Under the pieces are notes generated by a model. That model was not told the DNA's origin. It worked only from the letters and a program-made list of their open reading frames with translations, and did not search any database. From Mycolicibacterium sediminis (lineage in GTDB: Bacteria; Actinomycetota; Actinomycetes; Mycobacteriales; Mycobacteriaceae), in NCBI RefSeq assembly GCF_010731735.1, contig NZ_AP022588.1:2666001-2730000 (forward strand): a stretch of 64,000 nucleotides of DNA, read 5' to 3'. Of this stretch, positions 24,764 through 34,193 are shown in pieces; position 1 is the first letter of the stretch; each line of letters begins with the position of its first letter. Position numbers and translations under genes: made by a program.

Positions 24764-25126
24764 ATGGACCTCGAACTGCACTCAGATACGTCGACGGAGG
24801 ACTCACGCGGCGTGGCGGCGAACATGCTGGCGCTCGGCGCGTTGGCATCGATGGCCATCGCCTACCTGCAGATGTTCACCGTCCTCGGCGGCACCCACTA
24901 TGCGTCGAAATTCGAGAACGGCGAACTGCCCGCCGGCGTCGACGGATCGGCCGGTGAACTGGCTGCGGGTTCGAGCATCGTCGCAGCGGTGCTCGCTCTC
25001 GTCGCGATCGCGGCTGCACTCAGCCGCCGCGTGACCAAGACGGTCGGCGTCGCGGCGGTGCTGGTCGTGCTCGCGGCGGGACCGTACGCGATCCTCGAAT
25101 TCATCACGTGGCAGCTCGCCTTCTGA
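24764..25126 (+). CDS. Small predicted membrane protein, unknown function
   Basis: A 120-residue protein with three likely spans (about residues 22-42, 67-85 and 92-112) and a short charged N-terminus. No family recognised. I chose ATG at 24764; a GTG at 24740 would add 8 residues. It stands alone on the plus strand, bracketed by copies A and B of a palindromic repeat in opposite orientations, with sdhB converging on it. Confidence 0.6.
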   Translation: MDLELHSDTSTEDSRGVAANMLALGALASMAIAYLQMFTVLGGTHYASKFENGELPAGVDGSAGELAAGSSIVAAVLALVAIAAALSRRVTKTVGVAAVLVVLAAGPYAILEFITWQLAF

Positions 25127-25132
25127 GGAAAG

Positions 25133-25196
25133 CGGCGAGCGTGCAAAAACTCGGGTTCGCACCCGGCGTGTCGCCTGCAGACACGCACGCTCGCCG
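25133..25196 (-). repeat. 64-bp imperfect palindromic repeat, copy B (inverted)
   Basis: Inverted relative of copy A at 24631-24694, with the same length and about 84% identity by hand alignment. Its end reads GACACGCACGCTCGCCG. It lies between the convergent ends of the small membrane gene (stop 25126) and sdhB (stop 25216), where the stem could also act as a terminator. Confidence 0.7.
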
Positions 25197-25215
25197 GAGG
25201 AGGCCGAGGTACCGA

Positions 25216-25998
25216 CTACCGCGCGAAGAGCAGCGCGCGCTTCACTTCCTGGATCGCCTTGGTGACCTGGATGCCACGCGGGCACGACTCGGTGCAGTTG
25301 AACGTCGTGCGGCAGCGCCACACCCCGTCGACCTCGTTGAGGATGTCGAGTCGCTCGGCGGCGGCCTCGTCACGGCTGTCGAAGATGAACCGGTGCGCGT
25401 TGACGATCGCGGCGGGGCCGAAGTACGAGCCCTCGCTCCAGAACACCGGGCAGCTCGTCGTGCAGCACGCGCAGAGGATGCACTTGGTGGTGTCGTCGAA
25501 GCGGGCGCGGTCGGTCTGGCTCTGCACGCGTTCGCGCGTCGGCTCGTTGCCGCTGGTGATCAGGAACGGCTTCACCGCGCGGTACGCGTCGAAGAAGGGC
25601 TCCATGTCGACCACGAGGTCCTTCTCCACCGGCAGCCCGCGAATCGGCTCGATCGTGATGGTGAGCTGCTTGCCCTCCTTCTTGGGCAGCAGGTCGCGCA
25701 TCAGCACCTTGCACGCCAACCGGTTCACACCGTTGATGCGCATGGCGTCGGACCCGCAGACGCCATGTGCGCACGACCGGCGGAACGTCAGCGTGCCGTC
25801 GAGGTACCACTTCGCGTAGTGCAGCAGGTTGAGCAGCCGGTCGGTCGGCAGGCAGGGCACGCGGAAGCTCTGGAAGCCCGCGCCGTCCGGGTCGTCGGGG
25901 TTGAACCGCGCGATCTTCAGCGTGACCATCACCGCGCCCTCGGGCACGGGCGGCTCCGCCTGATCGACCTTGTCGGGAGCTTCCAAGACAGGGGCCAT
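25216..25998 (-). CDS. sdhB: Succinate dehydrogenase iron-sulfur subunit
   Basis: A 260-residue subunit that carries electrons from the flavoprotein to the quinone site. Cysteine sets for all three clusters are visible: CAHGVCGSDAM with a later LAC for 2Fe-2S, CILCACCTTSC for 4Fe-4S, and FNCTESC with the preceding RC for 3Fe-4S. It is the last gene of a four-gene sdhCDAB operon, 5 nt after sdhA. Order and sequence match the mycobacterial Sdh2 complex (Rv3316-Rv3319 arrangement). Confidence 0.96.
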   Translation of the reverse strand: MAPVLEAPDKVDQAEPPVPEGAVMVTLKIARFNPDDPDGAGFQSFRVPCLPTDRLLNLLHYAKWYLDGTLTFRRSCAHGVCGSDAMRINGVNRLACKVLMRDLLPKKEGKQLTITIEPIRGLPVEKDLVVDMEPFFDAYRAVKPFLITSGNEPTRERVQSQTDRARFDDTTKCILCACCTTSCPVFWSEGSYFGPAAIVNAHRFIFDSRDEAAAERLDILNEVDGVWRCRTTFNCTESCPRGIQVTKAIQEVKRALLFAR

Positions 25999-26003
25999 GT
26001 GGG

Positions 26004-27785
26004 TCAGTACTTCCGTTCCATCGGCTCGTATCGGGTCTGGACCACGGGCTTGTAGTCCAGCCGGATGTCGGACAGGAGGTCGGTGGCGCCGTCGGAGTCG
26101 CTCTTCTCGTCGATCACCTTGTACGCCATGGTGTGACGCATGTAGTTGGTGTCGTCGCGGTTCGGGTAGTCCTCGCGGGCGTGACCGCCGCGCGACTCCT
26201 TGCGGTTCAGCGCACCGGCGACGGTGACCTCGGCCAGCTCCAGCAGGAAGCCCAGCTCGATGGCCTCGAGCAGGTCGCTGTTGTAGCGCTTACCCTTGTC
26301 CTGCACGGTGATTCGCGCGTACCGCTCCTTGAGCGAGTGGATGTCGGTCATCGCCTGCTTGAGGGTCTCCTCGGTGCGGAACACCGCGGCGTTGTTGTCC
26401 ATCGACTGCTGCAGTGCGCCGCGGATGTCGGCGACGCGCTCGTTGCCGTGCTCGGAGAGGATGTCGCCCACCCAGGACGTCACCATGTTGGCGGGCGTCT
26501 CCGGCATGTCGACGAAGTCGTGCCCCGCCGCGTAGTTGGCGGCGGCGATGCCCGCGCGCCTGCCGAACACGTTGATGTCGAGCAGCGAGTTGGTGCCCAA
26601 CCGGTTGGAGCCGTGCACCGAGACGCACGCACACTCACCGGCGGCGTACAGACCGGGCACCACCGAGTTGTTGTCGCGCAGCACCTGGCCGTGCACCGTG
26701 GTGGGGATGCCACCCATGACGTAGTGACACGTCGGGTACACCGGCACAAGCTCGGTGACCGGGTCGACGCCCAGGTAGGTGCGGGCGAACTCGGTGATGT
26801 CGGGCAGCTTCGCCTCGAGCACGTCGGCACCGAGGTGACGCACGTCGATGTAGACGTAGTCCTTGTTCGGCCCGGCACCGCGGCCCTCGAGGACCTCGAG
26901 CACCATCGAGCGGGCCACGATGTCGCGCGGCGCGAGGTCGACGATCGTCGGCGCGTAGCGCTCCATGAACCGTTCGCCGTCGGCGTTGAGCAGTCGACCG
27001 CCCTCGCCGCGCACGGCCTCGGAGATCAGGATGCCCAGGCCGGCGAGACCCGTCGGGTGGAACTGGTGGAACTCCATGTCCTCCAACGGAAGTCCCTTGC
27101 GGAACACGATGCCCAGGCCGTCGCCGGTCAGGGTGTGCGCGTTGGAGGTGGTCTTGTACATCCGGCCCGACCCGCCGGTGGCGAAGACGATCGCCTTGGC
27201 GTGGAAGACGTGGATGTCGCCGGTCGCCAGCTCGTAGGCGACGATGCCCGTGGCGACGGGTCCACCCGGCGTCTCGGACAGGACGAGGTCCAGGGCGTAG
27301 AACTCGTTGAAGAACTCGACGTCGTGCTTGACGCAGTTTTGGTAGAGCGTCTGCAGGATCATGTGACCGGTGCGGTCCGCGGCGTAGCAGGCGCGCCGGA
27401 CGGGGGCCTTGCCGTGGTCACGGGTGTGCCCGCCGAAGCGGCGCTGGTCGATGCGGCCCTCGGGCGTCCGGTTGAACGGCATGCCCATCTTCTCGAGGTC
27501 GTAGACCGCGTCGATGGCTTCCTTGCACATGATCTCAACCGCGTCCTGGTCGGCGAGGTAGTCGCCGCCCTTGACGGTGTCGAAGGTGTGCCACTCCCAG
27601 TTGTCGTCTTCGACGTTGGCCAGCGCGGCGCACATGCCGCCCTGGGCTGCGCCGGTGTGGCTACGCGTGGGGTACAGCTTCGTCAGCACGGCGGTGCGGG
27701 CCCGGGGGCCCGCCTCTACGGCCGCGCGCATCCCAGCGCCGCCCGCACCCACGATGACGACGTCGTAGCGGTGTTCGATCAACAT
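26004..27785 (-). CDS. sdhA: Succinate dehydrogenase flavoprotein subunit
   Basis: A 593-residue flavoprotein that oxidises succinate to fumarate. Seen: N-terminal FAD motif VVIVGAGGAGMRAAVE, the covalent-FAD histidine region TRSHTGAAQGG, HQFHPTGLAGLG, the catalytic arginine region in EGGRLLNADGERFM, and HGSNRLGTNSLLD near residue 400. The sequence is very close to remembered M. tuberculosis SdhA (Rv3318). ATG at 27785. It lies 36 nt after sdhD and 5 nt before sdhB. Confidence 0.97.
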   Translation of the reverse strand: MLIEHRYDVVIVGAGGAGMRAAVEAGPRARTAVLTKLYPTRSHTGAAQGGMCAALANVEDDNWEWHTFDTVKGGDYLADQDAVEIMCKEAIDAVYDLEKMGMPFNRTPEGRIDQRRFGGHTRDHGKAPVRRACYAADRTGHMILQTLYQNCVKHDVEFFNEFYALDLVLSETPGGPVATGIVAYELATGDIHVFHAKAIVFATGGSGRMYKTTSNAHTLTGDGLGIVFRKGLPLEDMEFHQFHPTGLAGLGILISEAVRGEGGRLLNADGERFMERYAPTIVDLAPRDIVARSMVLEVLEGRGAGPNKDYVYIDVRHLGADVLEAKLPDITEFARTYLGVDPVTELVPVYPTCHYVMGGIPTTVHGQVLRDNNSVVPGLYAAGECACVSVHGSNRLGTNSLLDINVFGRRAGIAAANYAAGHDFVDMPETPANMVTSWVGDILSEHGNERVADIRGALQQSMDNNAAVFRTEETLKQAMTDIHSLKERYARITVQDKGKRYNSDLLEAIELGFLLELAEVTVAGALNRKESRGGHAREDYPNRDDTNYMRHTMAYKVIDEKSDSDGATDLLSDIRLDYKPVVQTRYEPMERKY

Positions 27786-27821
27786 GTTCTCGACTCCATC
27801 CGTTGCATTTCCGTCGTCCCG

Positions 27822-28322
27822 CTAGGCGATGTTCGCGTCGAACGTCAACAGCACGTAGGTGCCGAGCACCAGCGTGAAGATCATCGACAGCGCCAGCAGG
27901 CTGTTCAGCCAGAACTTCGTCGAATCCTTGCGCGTGTAGTCGGCGATGATCGTGCGCATCCCGTTGCCGCCGTGCAGCTGCGCCAGCCACAGCAGCAGCA
28001 GGTCCCAGGTCTGCCAGAACGGGGAGGCCCAGCGCTCGGCGACGTAGTTGAAGTCGATCCGGTACACGCCGTTCTCCCACATCAACATGATGAAGAGGTG
28101 GCCGAGCGCCAGGAACACCAGCACCAGGCCGGAGAACCGCATGAACAGCCAGGTGTACTTCTCGAAGTTCGGCATCGCGCCGCGCTTGCGCGGCGCGCGC
28201 GGGTTGTCCAGTCCGGCCGGGCGGTCGAAGCTCCGCTGCATCACCGGTGCCGCGCCGCCCCGCTCGCTGACGTGGTCGTAGGGGTTCTCCGCCGAGGCGC
28301 TTCCTCGCGTCGTCGCGCTCAC
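27822..28322 (-). CDS. sdhD: Succinate dehydrogenase membrane anchor subunit D
   Basis: A 166-residue anchor with a hydrophilic N-terminal stretch of about 55 residues and three membrane spans (FSGLVLVFLALGHLFIMLMW; WDLLLLWLAQLHGGNGMRTI; LLALSMIFTLVLGTYVLL). Histidines in GHLF and LHGGNG suit haem or quinone binding. GTG start at 28322 overlaps the sdhC stop as GTGA, which gives coupled translation; a later ATG (MPNFEKYTW) would give a shorter, anchor-only product and cannot be excluded. Confidence 0.9.
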   Translation of the reverse strand: MSATTRGSASAENPYDHVSERGGAAPVMQRSFDRPAGLDNPRAPRKRGAMPNFEKYTWLFMRFSGLVLVFLALGHLFIMLMWENGVYRIDFNYVAERWASPFWQTWDLLLLWLAQLHGGNGMRTIIADYTRKDSTKFWLNSLLALSMIFTLVLGTYVLLTFDANIA

Positions 28323-28747
28323 AGGAAACGCTCCGCCATGTGCATGCCGATCACTCCGAGCGAGCCGATGATGCCCGCGATCCAGATGGCGAGGACGACC
28401 CACAGCATCTTGCGCTGATACTTCGGCCCGTGCTGCCAGAAGTCGATGAGGATGACGCGGACGCCGTTGAGTGCGTGGTAGAGCACCGCGACGACGAGGC
28501 CGGCCTCCATCAGACCGATGATCGGCGTCTTGTACGTCTCGATGATCTGGTTGTAGGCCTCGGGGCTGACCCGGACGAGGGCGGTGTCGAGGACGTGCAC
28601 GAAGAGGAAGAAGAAGATCGTCGCGCCGGTGATCCGGTGCAGCACCCACGACCACATGCCGGGGTCACCTCGGTACAGCGTCCTGCGCTTCCGCGGCGAC
28701 GAACGCGGTGCCTCCAGGGAGGTATCCGCGGTTGTTGCTGTGCTCAT
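28319..28747 (-). CDS. sdhC: Succinate dehydrogenase cytochrome b556 subunit C
   Basis: A 142-residue membrane anchor. After about 25 hydrophilic residues it shows WSWVLHRITGATIFFFLFVH, the SdhC hallmark with a haem-ligand histidine, then VLYHALNGVRVILIDFW and a third span near the C-terminus. First gene of sdhCDAB; transcribed away from cdd across a 210-nt gap that must hold the promoters of both operons. Confidence 0.95.
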   Translation of the reverse strand: MSTATTADTSLEAPRSSPRKRRTLYRGDPGMWSWVLHRITGATIFFFLFVHVLDTALVRVSPEAYNQIIETYKTPIIGLMEAGLVVAVLYHALNGVRVILIDFWQHGPKYQRKMLWVVLAIWIAGIIGSLGVIGMHMAERFL

Positions 28748-28957
28748 TCCCGACCTCCAACGCCTTCGGTGGACGTGTGGGCTGCGCGGCGGCCGATCGG
28801 GTGCTTCAATCGGCTGCGTTACCAGCCCTTACCTGCTCGCGACTCTAATCCCAAAAGTCCTTCTCTTAGAACTAGCGTGGAAGCCCGGATAGTCCTGGCG
28901 GAGTCCGAGTTAGGGTTGCCTATCTGGCCGTTCAGCACGCGAGACGGGGGCTTCGGA
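28748..28957. promoter_or_regulatory. Divergent sdhCDAB / cdd-deoA-add control region
   Basis: This 210-nt gap separates two divergent operons, so it should hold both promoters. I see no confident -10/-35 pair or palindrome. TTAGGGTTGCCTATC, starting near 28910, faintly resembles an iron box but matches too poorly to call. Confidence 0.5.
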
Positions 28958-29407
28958 ATGGATTCAGAACACGGCCGGCGCGAGGCCGCCGGCACACGGA
29001 TCGACTGGAACGCGTTGCGGGACAAGGCCGTTGCAGTCGCAAGGACCGCCTATGCGCCCTACTCGCACTTTCCGGTGGGTGCGGCCGGCCTGACCGACGA
29101 CGGCCGGACCGTGGTCGGGTGCAATGTGGAGAATGTCTCATATGGCTTGGGTCTCTGCGCCGAGTGTTCGGTGGTCTGCGGCCTGCACTCCGGTGGTGGT
29201 GGCCGGCTGGTCGCACTCGCCTGCGTCGACGCCGTCGGGACCGCGCTCATGCCGTGCGGGCGCTGCCGCCAACTGCTGCTCGAGCACGGGGGTCCGGACA
29301 TGCTGATCGACCACCCCGCCGGCCCGCGGCCACTGCGTGAACTGCTGCCCGACGCGTTCGGGCCCGACGACCTCGAGCGGGTCCTGGGACAAGATCAAAA
29401 GCCATGA
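28958..29407 (+). CDS. cdd: Cytidine deaminase
   Basis: A 149-residue zinc enzyme that deaminates cytidine and deoxycytidine to uridine forms in pyrimidine salvage. Seen: YAPYSHFPVGAAG, substrate loop CNVENVSYGLGLCAE with the zinc Cys and catalytic Glu in CAEC, and the second zinc pair in PCGRCRQLL. ATG at 28958 follows GGGGG; M. tuberculosis Cdd is about 133 residues, so a later start is possible. Overlaps deoA by 4 nt. Confidence 0.94.
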   Translation: MDSEHGRREAAGTRIDWNALRDKAVAVARTAYAPYSHFPVGAAGLTDDGRTVVGCNVENVSYGLGLCAECSVVCGLHSGGGGRLVALACVDAVGTALMPCGRCRQLLLEHGGPDMLIDHPAGPRPLRELLPDAFGPDDLERVLGQDQKP

Positions 29408-30723
29408 CGGAGTTCGCGTTCGAGTCACACGATGCGCCGACGGTCATCCGCACCAAGCGCGACGGCGGCATCCTCTCCGACGCCCAGATCGACTGGGTGA
29501 TGGACGGCTACACCCGCGGCGTGGTGCACGACGCGCAGATGTCGGCGTTGCTGATGGCGATCTTCCTGAAGGGCATGAGCACCGCCGAGATCACCCGCTG
29601 GACGGCCGCGATGGTCGGGTCCGGCGTGCGGTTCGACTTCGACGACCTACGCCGTGACGGCACGCCGCTGGCCCTGGTCGACAAGCACTCCACCGGCGGT
29701 GTGGGGGACAAGATCACCATCCCGCTGGTCCCCGTCGTGATGGCCTGCGGCGCGGCGGTCCCCCAGGCCGCCGGGCGGGGTCTCGGACATACGGGAGGCA
29801 CGCTGGACAAGCTCGAGTCGATCGAGGGCTTCACCGCCGAGATCTCCAAAGCCCAAATTCGGCAACAACTTCAGGACATCGGCGCCGCGATCTTCGCCGC
29901 CGGCGACCTCGCCCCGGCCGACCGGAAGATCTACGCGTTGCGTGACGTGACCGCCACCACCGAGTCACTGCCGCTGATCGCGAGTTCGGTGATGAGCAAG
30001 AAGCTGGCCGAGGGCGCCCGGTCGCTGGTGCTCGACTCGAAGGTCGGTAGGGGCGCCTTCCTGAAGACCGAGGCCGAGTCGCGCGAACTGGCCCGCACGA
30101 TGGTCGACCTCGGCAACGCCTACGGCGTGCCGACGCGGGCGCTGCTCACCGATATGAACCGCCCCCTCGGCAACACGGTGGGCAATGCGGTCGAGGTCGC
30201 CGAGTCGCTCGACGTGCTGGCCGGCGGTGGTCCCGCCGACGTGGTGGAACTGACGCTGGCGCTGGCCCGCGAGATGCTCGACGTCGCCGGCGTCGACGGC
30301 GTCGATCCGGCCGCCACCCTCGCCGACGGTACGGCGATGGACTGCTTCCGCGCGCTGGTGTCCGCGCAGGGCGGCGACCTGGCCCGCCCGCTGCCGACGG
30401 CCGCGCACTCCGAGACGCTCACCGCCACCCACGGTGGGACCATGGGAGACATCGACGCGATGGCGGTGGGTCTAGCGGTGTGGCGGCTCGGTGCGGGCCG
30501 TTCGGCGCCGGGCGCTCGGGTGCAGTTCGGAGCGGGAGTGCGCGTCCACCGCAGGCCCGGCGAACCCGTCGCCCCGGGAGAGGCGCTGTTCACCTTGTAC
30601 ACCGATACTCCCGAACGGTTCGGCGGCGCCGTCGCCGAACTCGACGGCGGCTTCAGCGTCATCGCCGCCGGCGAACCGGCCCCCGAGGTCGGCCCCCTCA
30701 TCATCGATCGGATCACCTCGTGA
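29404..30723 (+). CDS. deoA: Thymidine phosphorylase
   Basis: A 439-residue enzyme cleaving thymidine with phosphate to thymine and deoxyribose-1-phosphate. Seen: the N-terminal helical domain ([19 protein letters not shown]), the phosphate-binding signature [31 protein letters not shown] near residue 120, and the C-terminal [20 protein letters not shown] domain. ATGA overlap with cdd and GTGA overlap with add make cdd-deoA-add one coupled salvage operon. Confidence 0.96.
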   Translation: MTEFAFESHDAPTVIRTKRDGGILSDAQIDWVMDGYTRGVVHDAQMSALLMAIFLKGMSTAEITRWTAAMVGSGVRFDFDDLRRDGTPLALVDKHSTGGVGDKITIPLVPVVMACGAAVPQAAGRGLGHTGGTLDKLESIEGFTAEISKAQIRQQLQDIGAAIFAAGDLAPADRKIYALRDVTATTESLPLIASSVMSKKLAEGARSLVLDSKVGRGAFLKTEAESRELARTMVDLGNAYGVPTRALLTDMNRPLGNTVGNAVEVAESLDVLAGGGPADVVELTLALAREMLDVAGVDGVDPAATLADGTAMDCFRALVSAQGGDLARPLPTAAHSETLTATHGGTMGDIDAMAVGLAVWRLGAGRSAPGARVQFGAGVRVHRRPGEPVAPGEALFTLYTDTPERFGGAVAELDGGFSVIAAGEPAPEVGPLIIDRITS

Positions 30724-31808
30724 CCACACCACTGACTCTCGAGACCATCGCCAAGGCGCCCAAGGCGCTGCTGCACGACCACCTCGACGGCGGCCTGCGC
30801 CCGGCCACCGTGATCGACCTCGCCTCCGAGATCGGCTACGACGATCTGCCCGCCACCGACGTCGACGAACTCGCGACGTGGTTCCGCACCCGGGCGCACA
30901 GCGGATCGCTGGTCCGCTACCTCGAACCGTTCGCGCACACCGTCGGCGTGATGCAGACCGCCGAGGCGCTGCACCGGGTCGCCCGGGAGGCCGCCGAGGA
31001 CCTCGCCGCCGACGCCGTGGTGTACGCCGAGATCCGGTTCGCCCCCGAGCTGCACATCGACCGCGGTCTCTCGCTCGACGCCGTCGTCGATGCGGTGCTC
31101 GCCGGCTTCGCCGACGGAGAGCGGGCCGCAGCCGCCGAGGGTCGGCCGATCACCGTGCGCTGCCTGGTCACCGCCATGCGGCATGCGGCGCGGTCACGCG
31201 AGATCGCCGAACTCGCCGTCAGGTTCCGCGACAGGGGAGTCGTCGGCTTCGACATCGCCGGGGCGGAGGCCGGCTACCCTCCCACGCGTCACCTCGATGC
31301 CTTCGAGTACATGCGAGGCAACAACGCGCGGTTCACCATTCACGCGGGAGAGGCCTTCGGCCTGCCGTCTATCCACGAGGCCATCGCCTTCTGCGGGGCC
31401 GACCGGTTGGGCCACGGCGTGCGGATCGTCGACGACGTGACCGAGCACCCGGACGGTACGGTCGAGCTGGGCCGGCTCGCGTCGCTGCTGCGCGACAAGC
31501 GGATCCCGCTGGAGATGTGCCCGAGCAGCAACGTGCAGACCGGCGCGGCGCCGAGCATCGCCGAGCACCCCTTCGACCGGCTGGCCCGGCTGCGCTTCCG
31601 CGTCACCGTCAACACCGACAACCGGTTGATGAGCGACACCACGATGAGCCACGAGATGCTCCACCTGGTCGAGGCGTTCGGCTACGGCTGGACCGATCTG
31701 CAGCGCTTCACGATCAACGCGATGAAGTCGGCCTTCATCCCCTTCGACGAGCGCCTGGCGATCATCGACGACGTGATCAAGCCCCGTTACGCGGTACTCG
31801 TCGGCTGA
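30720..31808 (+). CDS. add: Adenosine deaminase
   Basis: A 362-residue zinc enzyme converting adenosine to inosine. Seen: metal ligands in [12 protein letters not shown] near residue 15, the catalytic Glu in [10 protein letters not shown], the H in RLGHGVRI, and the final Asp in [16 protein letters not shown] start overlaps the deoA stop as GTGA. The 3' end overlaps the converging hydrolase gene by 22 nt. Confidence 0.96.
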   Translation: MTTPLTLETIAKAPKALLHDHLDGGLRPATVIDLASEIGYDDLPATDVDELATWFRTRAHSGSLVRYLEPFAHTVGVMQTAEALHRVAREAAEDLAADAVVYAEIRFAPELHIDRGLSLDAVVDAVLAGFADGERAAAAEGRPITVRCLVTAMRHAARSREIAELAVRFRDRGVVGFDIAGAEAGYPPTRHLDAFEYMRGNNARFTIHAGEAFGLPSIHEAIAFCGADRLGHGVRIVDDVTEHPDGTVELGRLASLLRDKRIPLEMCPSSNVQTGAAPSIAEHPFDRLARLRFRVTVNTDNRLMSDTTMSHEMLHLVEAFGYGWTDLQRFTINAMKSAFIPFDERLAIIDDVIKPRYAVLVG

Positions 31809-32629
31809 CCGAGGACGTCGCGTAGGCGGTCGGCGAAGACGTGGGATCCGCCCATGAAGCCGCCGTGGTCGCCGGGGAACTCCGCCAACTCGGCGCCGAT
31901 GGCCTCCGCGGTCGCACGCGAGGTCGGCGTCGTCAGCAGCCCGCCCGAGTCGACGCCCAAGCCGATCACCACGCGCGTCGACGTGGACCGAAACGCCTCG
32001 GCGTCGGGCACGTACTGCGTCGTCGATGACAGGTCGTGCAGAAAGAATCTCGCCGACTCGGCGGCCTGGTCGCCGGTGGGTTCCGGAGCGCCCTGAGCGC
32101 CGGGGCCGTCGCCGTCGGGGAGGTCGAACCCGGCGTTCGCCATGAAGTGTCCCCACGCGGCCTGGAACCCGTCGCGGTGGTAGGTCGCGATGACCGCCTC
32201 GGTGGCTGCGCGCTGCTCGGCGGCGTCGGGGAGCAACTCCGTCAGCGGCGGCTCGTGCGCGACGAGGGTGCGGACCGTGCCGGGGTGACGGGTGACCAGC
32301 GCCAGACCGGTGACGGCGCCGCCGCTGCTGCCGAACAGGTCGACCGGACCGCCGCCCATGGCGTCGATGATCGCTGCGACGTCGTCGGCTCGGATGTCCG
32401 GCGTGGACGGGCCGTCCGGATCGTCCATCGGACTGCCCGCATAGCCGCGCGGGTCGTAGGTGACCACGGTGTGGTCGGTGGCCATGGCGTCCGCGATGGC
32501 GGCGAACTCGGCCGCGGCCATCGGGGAGCCGACGAGGAACAGCAGCGGTCCCGCGCCGCGCACCTCGTAGTGCAGGCGTGCGCCGGGGACGTCGATCGAG
32601 CGGGAGACGAGGCCGTCAGTAATGGTCAT
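31787..32629 (-). CDS. Alpha/beta hydrolase fold protein
   Basis: A 280-residue soluble hydrolase. Seen: oxyanion region LFLVGSPMA, the nucleophile elbow [15 protein letters not shown] with Ser near residue 100, and a C-terminal [11 protein letters not shown] carrying the probable catalytic histidine. No signal peptide. Position next to add and the Rv3311-like gene matches the M. tuberculosis Rv3312c neighbourhood. Substrate unknown. Confidence 0.83.
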   Translation of the reverse strand: MTITDGLVSRSIDVPGARLHYEVRGAGPLLFLVGSPMAAAEFAAIADAMATDHTVVTYDPRGYAGSPMDDPDGPSTPDIRADDVAAIIDAMGGGPVDLFGSSGGAVTGLALVTRHPGTVRTLVAHEPPLTELLPDAAEQRAATEAVIATYHRDGFQAAWGHFMANAGFDLPDGDGPGAQGAPEPTGDQAAESARFFLHDLSSTTQYVPDAEAFRSTSTRVVIGLGVDSGGLLTTPTSRATAEAIGAELAEFPGDHGGFMGGSHVFADRLRDVLGQPTSTA

Positions 32630-32675
32630 GCCGGTGCAGACCCATGGCGGGCCGGGAACTCATCGCGAGCGACGC

Positions 32676-33929
32676 CTACTCGGCGCGCAGCCGCGACTCG
32701 ACGAAGTTCTCCAGCTGCTCCCACTGTGCGACGGCCTTGGCGTACGGCCCGGTGGGCTTCGACACGGAACTCGGGTCCAACGCGTAGGAGACGAACCGGC
32801 CCAGCGGCTGATCGGCGTCCAGCGCCGCGTCGACCGTGGTGTCCTCGGCGTAGTCGCTGACGTCGCGCAGCAGTTCGACGACGAGTTCGAGCTGTTCGCG
32901 GTCGATGGTGTCGGGTCCGTCGGCGATGTCGTCGGCGAGACCAGTGAGCACGTACACGTTGTCGTCGGTCACCGCGATCTCCAGGGAGCCGTCGGTGGCG
33001 GCGGTGCGGACGTCGTCGTAGGTGGCGAGTTCGGACAGATCGCTCTCGTGCTCGTCGGCGAGGTACCGGGCGAGGGCCCGTTCCGAGCCGAACACGCTGA
33101 TGCGGCCGTTGCGGCCGAGGAAGCGGGGCTCGTCGTCCAGGTAGCAGCGCAGCGTGTAATAGGTGCCGCCGCGGCTCATGATCCGGATGGGGTCGATGCC
33201 GACCTGGGTCCAGAAGTCCTCGTCGCCGCCGAGCACCTTGTCCTGGGCGTGCGCCGCGAGTTCGTCCTCTTCCTCGTCGGTGTCGACGACGTCGTCGATC
33301 ACCGGCTCGTCCTCTTCTTCGCGCTCGGGGGCGGGCTCGGCGAGTTCGGCCTCGGCCTTCTCGGCGGCCGTGGTGTCGACGTCGGGCGTGGTGACCAGCT
33401 CGTCGATGGCGTCGAGTACCGACTCCCAGCCGCGGCCGATGACCGTGCCGATCTCGGCCCAGCGCTTCTTGCCCGGCCGTCCCTCGAAGGCCTCGATGCC
33501 GCCGCCGAGCGAGCCGAGGACGGGATTGCCGTTGAAGAACTTCGCCACCGCCACCAGGTCGCACACCGAACCGAGCGACTGCACGATCGACAGCGAGCGC
33601 AGCAGCGACCTGACGGACGCCTCGGTCGGCTTCTCGGCGGCGGTGTCGATGACGCCGATCAGGTCGTAGAGGTGGTCCTCGTCCGGGTCGCACAGGTGCG
33701 CGTTGGCCTCGGTCAGCGCCGGCCAGGCGGGGTGATCGGTGAGATCGTTGTCCGTGTCGGTGCGGACGAACGCGACGAGGTCGGCGACCGTCTCGAACGC
33801 GTAGAGATCCTCGTCCTTACCCAGGAACCCCTGCCATTCGTCGTCGGCGTCTCGCCACGACGGAGCCCACAGTGTGTACAGGTCGCCCTTGGTCAGCCCG
33901 AGCCGAACCGGCACGATTTCCGCAGCCAT
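32676..33929 (-). CDS. Conserved mycobacterial protein, Rv3311-like
   Basis: A 417-residue acidic cytoplasmic protein of unknown function, without a signal peptide or membrane span. The middle (about 220-260) is a run of Asp/Glu, and the N-terminus reads VRLGLTKGDLYTLWAPSWRD. Position beside the hydrolase and the length (Rv3311 is about 420 residues) identify it as the Rv3311 homologue. Start is ATG at 33929. In M. tuberculosis sapM is the neighbour; here that side carries unrelated genes. Confidence 0.8.
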   Translation of the reverse strand: MAAEIVPVRLGLTKGDLYTLWAPSWRDADDEWQGFLGKDEDLYAFETVADLVAFVRTDTDNDLTDHPAWPALTEANAHLCDPDEDHLYDLIGVIDTAAEKPTEASVRSLLRSLSIVQSLGSVCDLVAVAKFFNGNPVLGSLGGGIEAFEGRPGKKRWAEIGTVIGRGWESVLDAIDELVTTPDVDTTAAEKAEAELAEPAPEREEEDEPVIDDVVDTDEEEDELAAHAQDKVLGGDEDFWTQVGIDPIRIMSRGGTYYTLRCYLDDEPRFLGRNGRISVFGSERALARYLADEHESDLSELATYDDVRTAATDGSLEIAVTDDNVYVLTGLADDIADGPDTIDREQLELVVELLRDVSDYAEDTTVDAALDADQPLGRFVSYALDPSSVSKPTGPYAKAVAQWEQLENFVESRLRAE

Positions 33930-33963
33930 GCGGCACAGCCTAACGACGCCGCTCGTGCAGGGG

Positions 33964-34095
33964 TCACGGCCTCCGCGGCTGGCGCTCTCCCGGAGCGTTC
34001 GGATCGGGGCGGTTCACCGACGCCATCCACCCCGCGACACTGACCAGGAGGAGGTACGCGCCGGCGCCGAAGCGGTAGTTCGTGCCGAGGATCAT
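33964..34095 (-). CDS. Possible 43-residue small membrane protein
   Basis: A short reverse-strand frame of 43 residues: a hydrophobic segment AGAYLLLVSVAGWMASVNRP followed by a proline/arginine-rich tail ending ERQPRRP. GGGAG lies 8 nt before the ATG at 34095. It fills the gap between the Rv3311-like gene and the HxlR regulator. The hydrophobic-then-basic layout suits a single-span microprotein, but no homologue is known to me. Confidence 0.4.
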   Translation of the reverse strand: MILGTNYRFGAGAYLLLVSVAGWMASVNRPDPNAPGERQPRRP

Positions 34096-34193
34096 GACGG
34101 TGCTCCCATGGTCGAGGTTCGGGTGCGGTGTACCTCGCCATCGTCGTCAGCAAACCTGAGAGAACGGCTAACGACGACCTTCGGGCATACTGC

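Noticed and set aside
26133..28418. Long plus-strand open frame antisense to sdhA/sdhD
   Set aside because: It mirrors the codon bias of strongly conserved sdh genes; the composition is His/Val/Asp-rich and shows no domain.
28905..28930. Iron-box-like sequence before cdd
   Set aside because: By hand only about 11 of 19 positions match the IdeR consensus, too few to claim.
33893..34153. 86-residue Arg/Pro-rich frame between the Rv3311-like and HxlR genes
   Set aside because: Composition is typical of out-of-frame GC-rich sequence; the 43-residue frame at 33964-34095 on the same strand is more protein-like.
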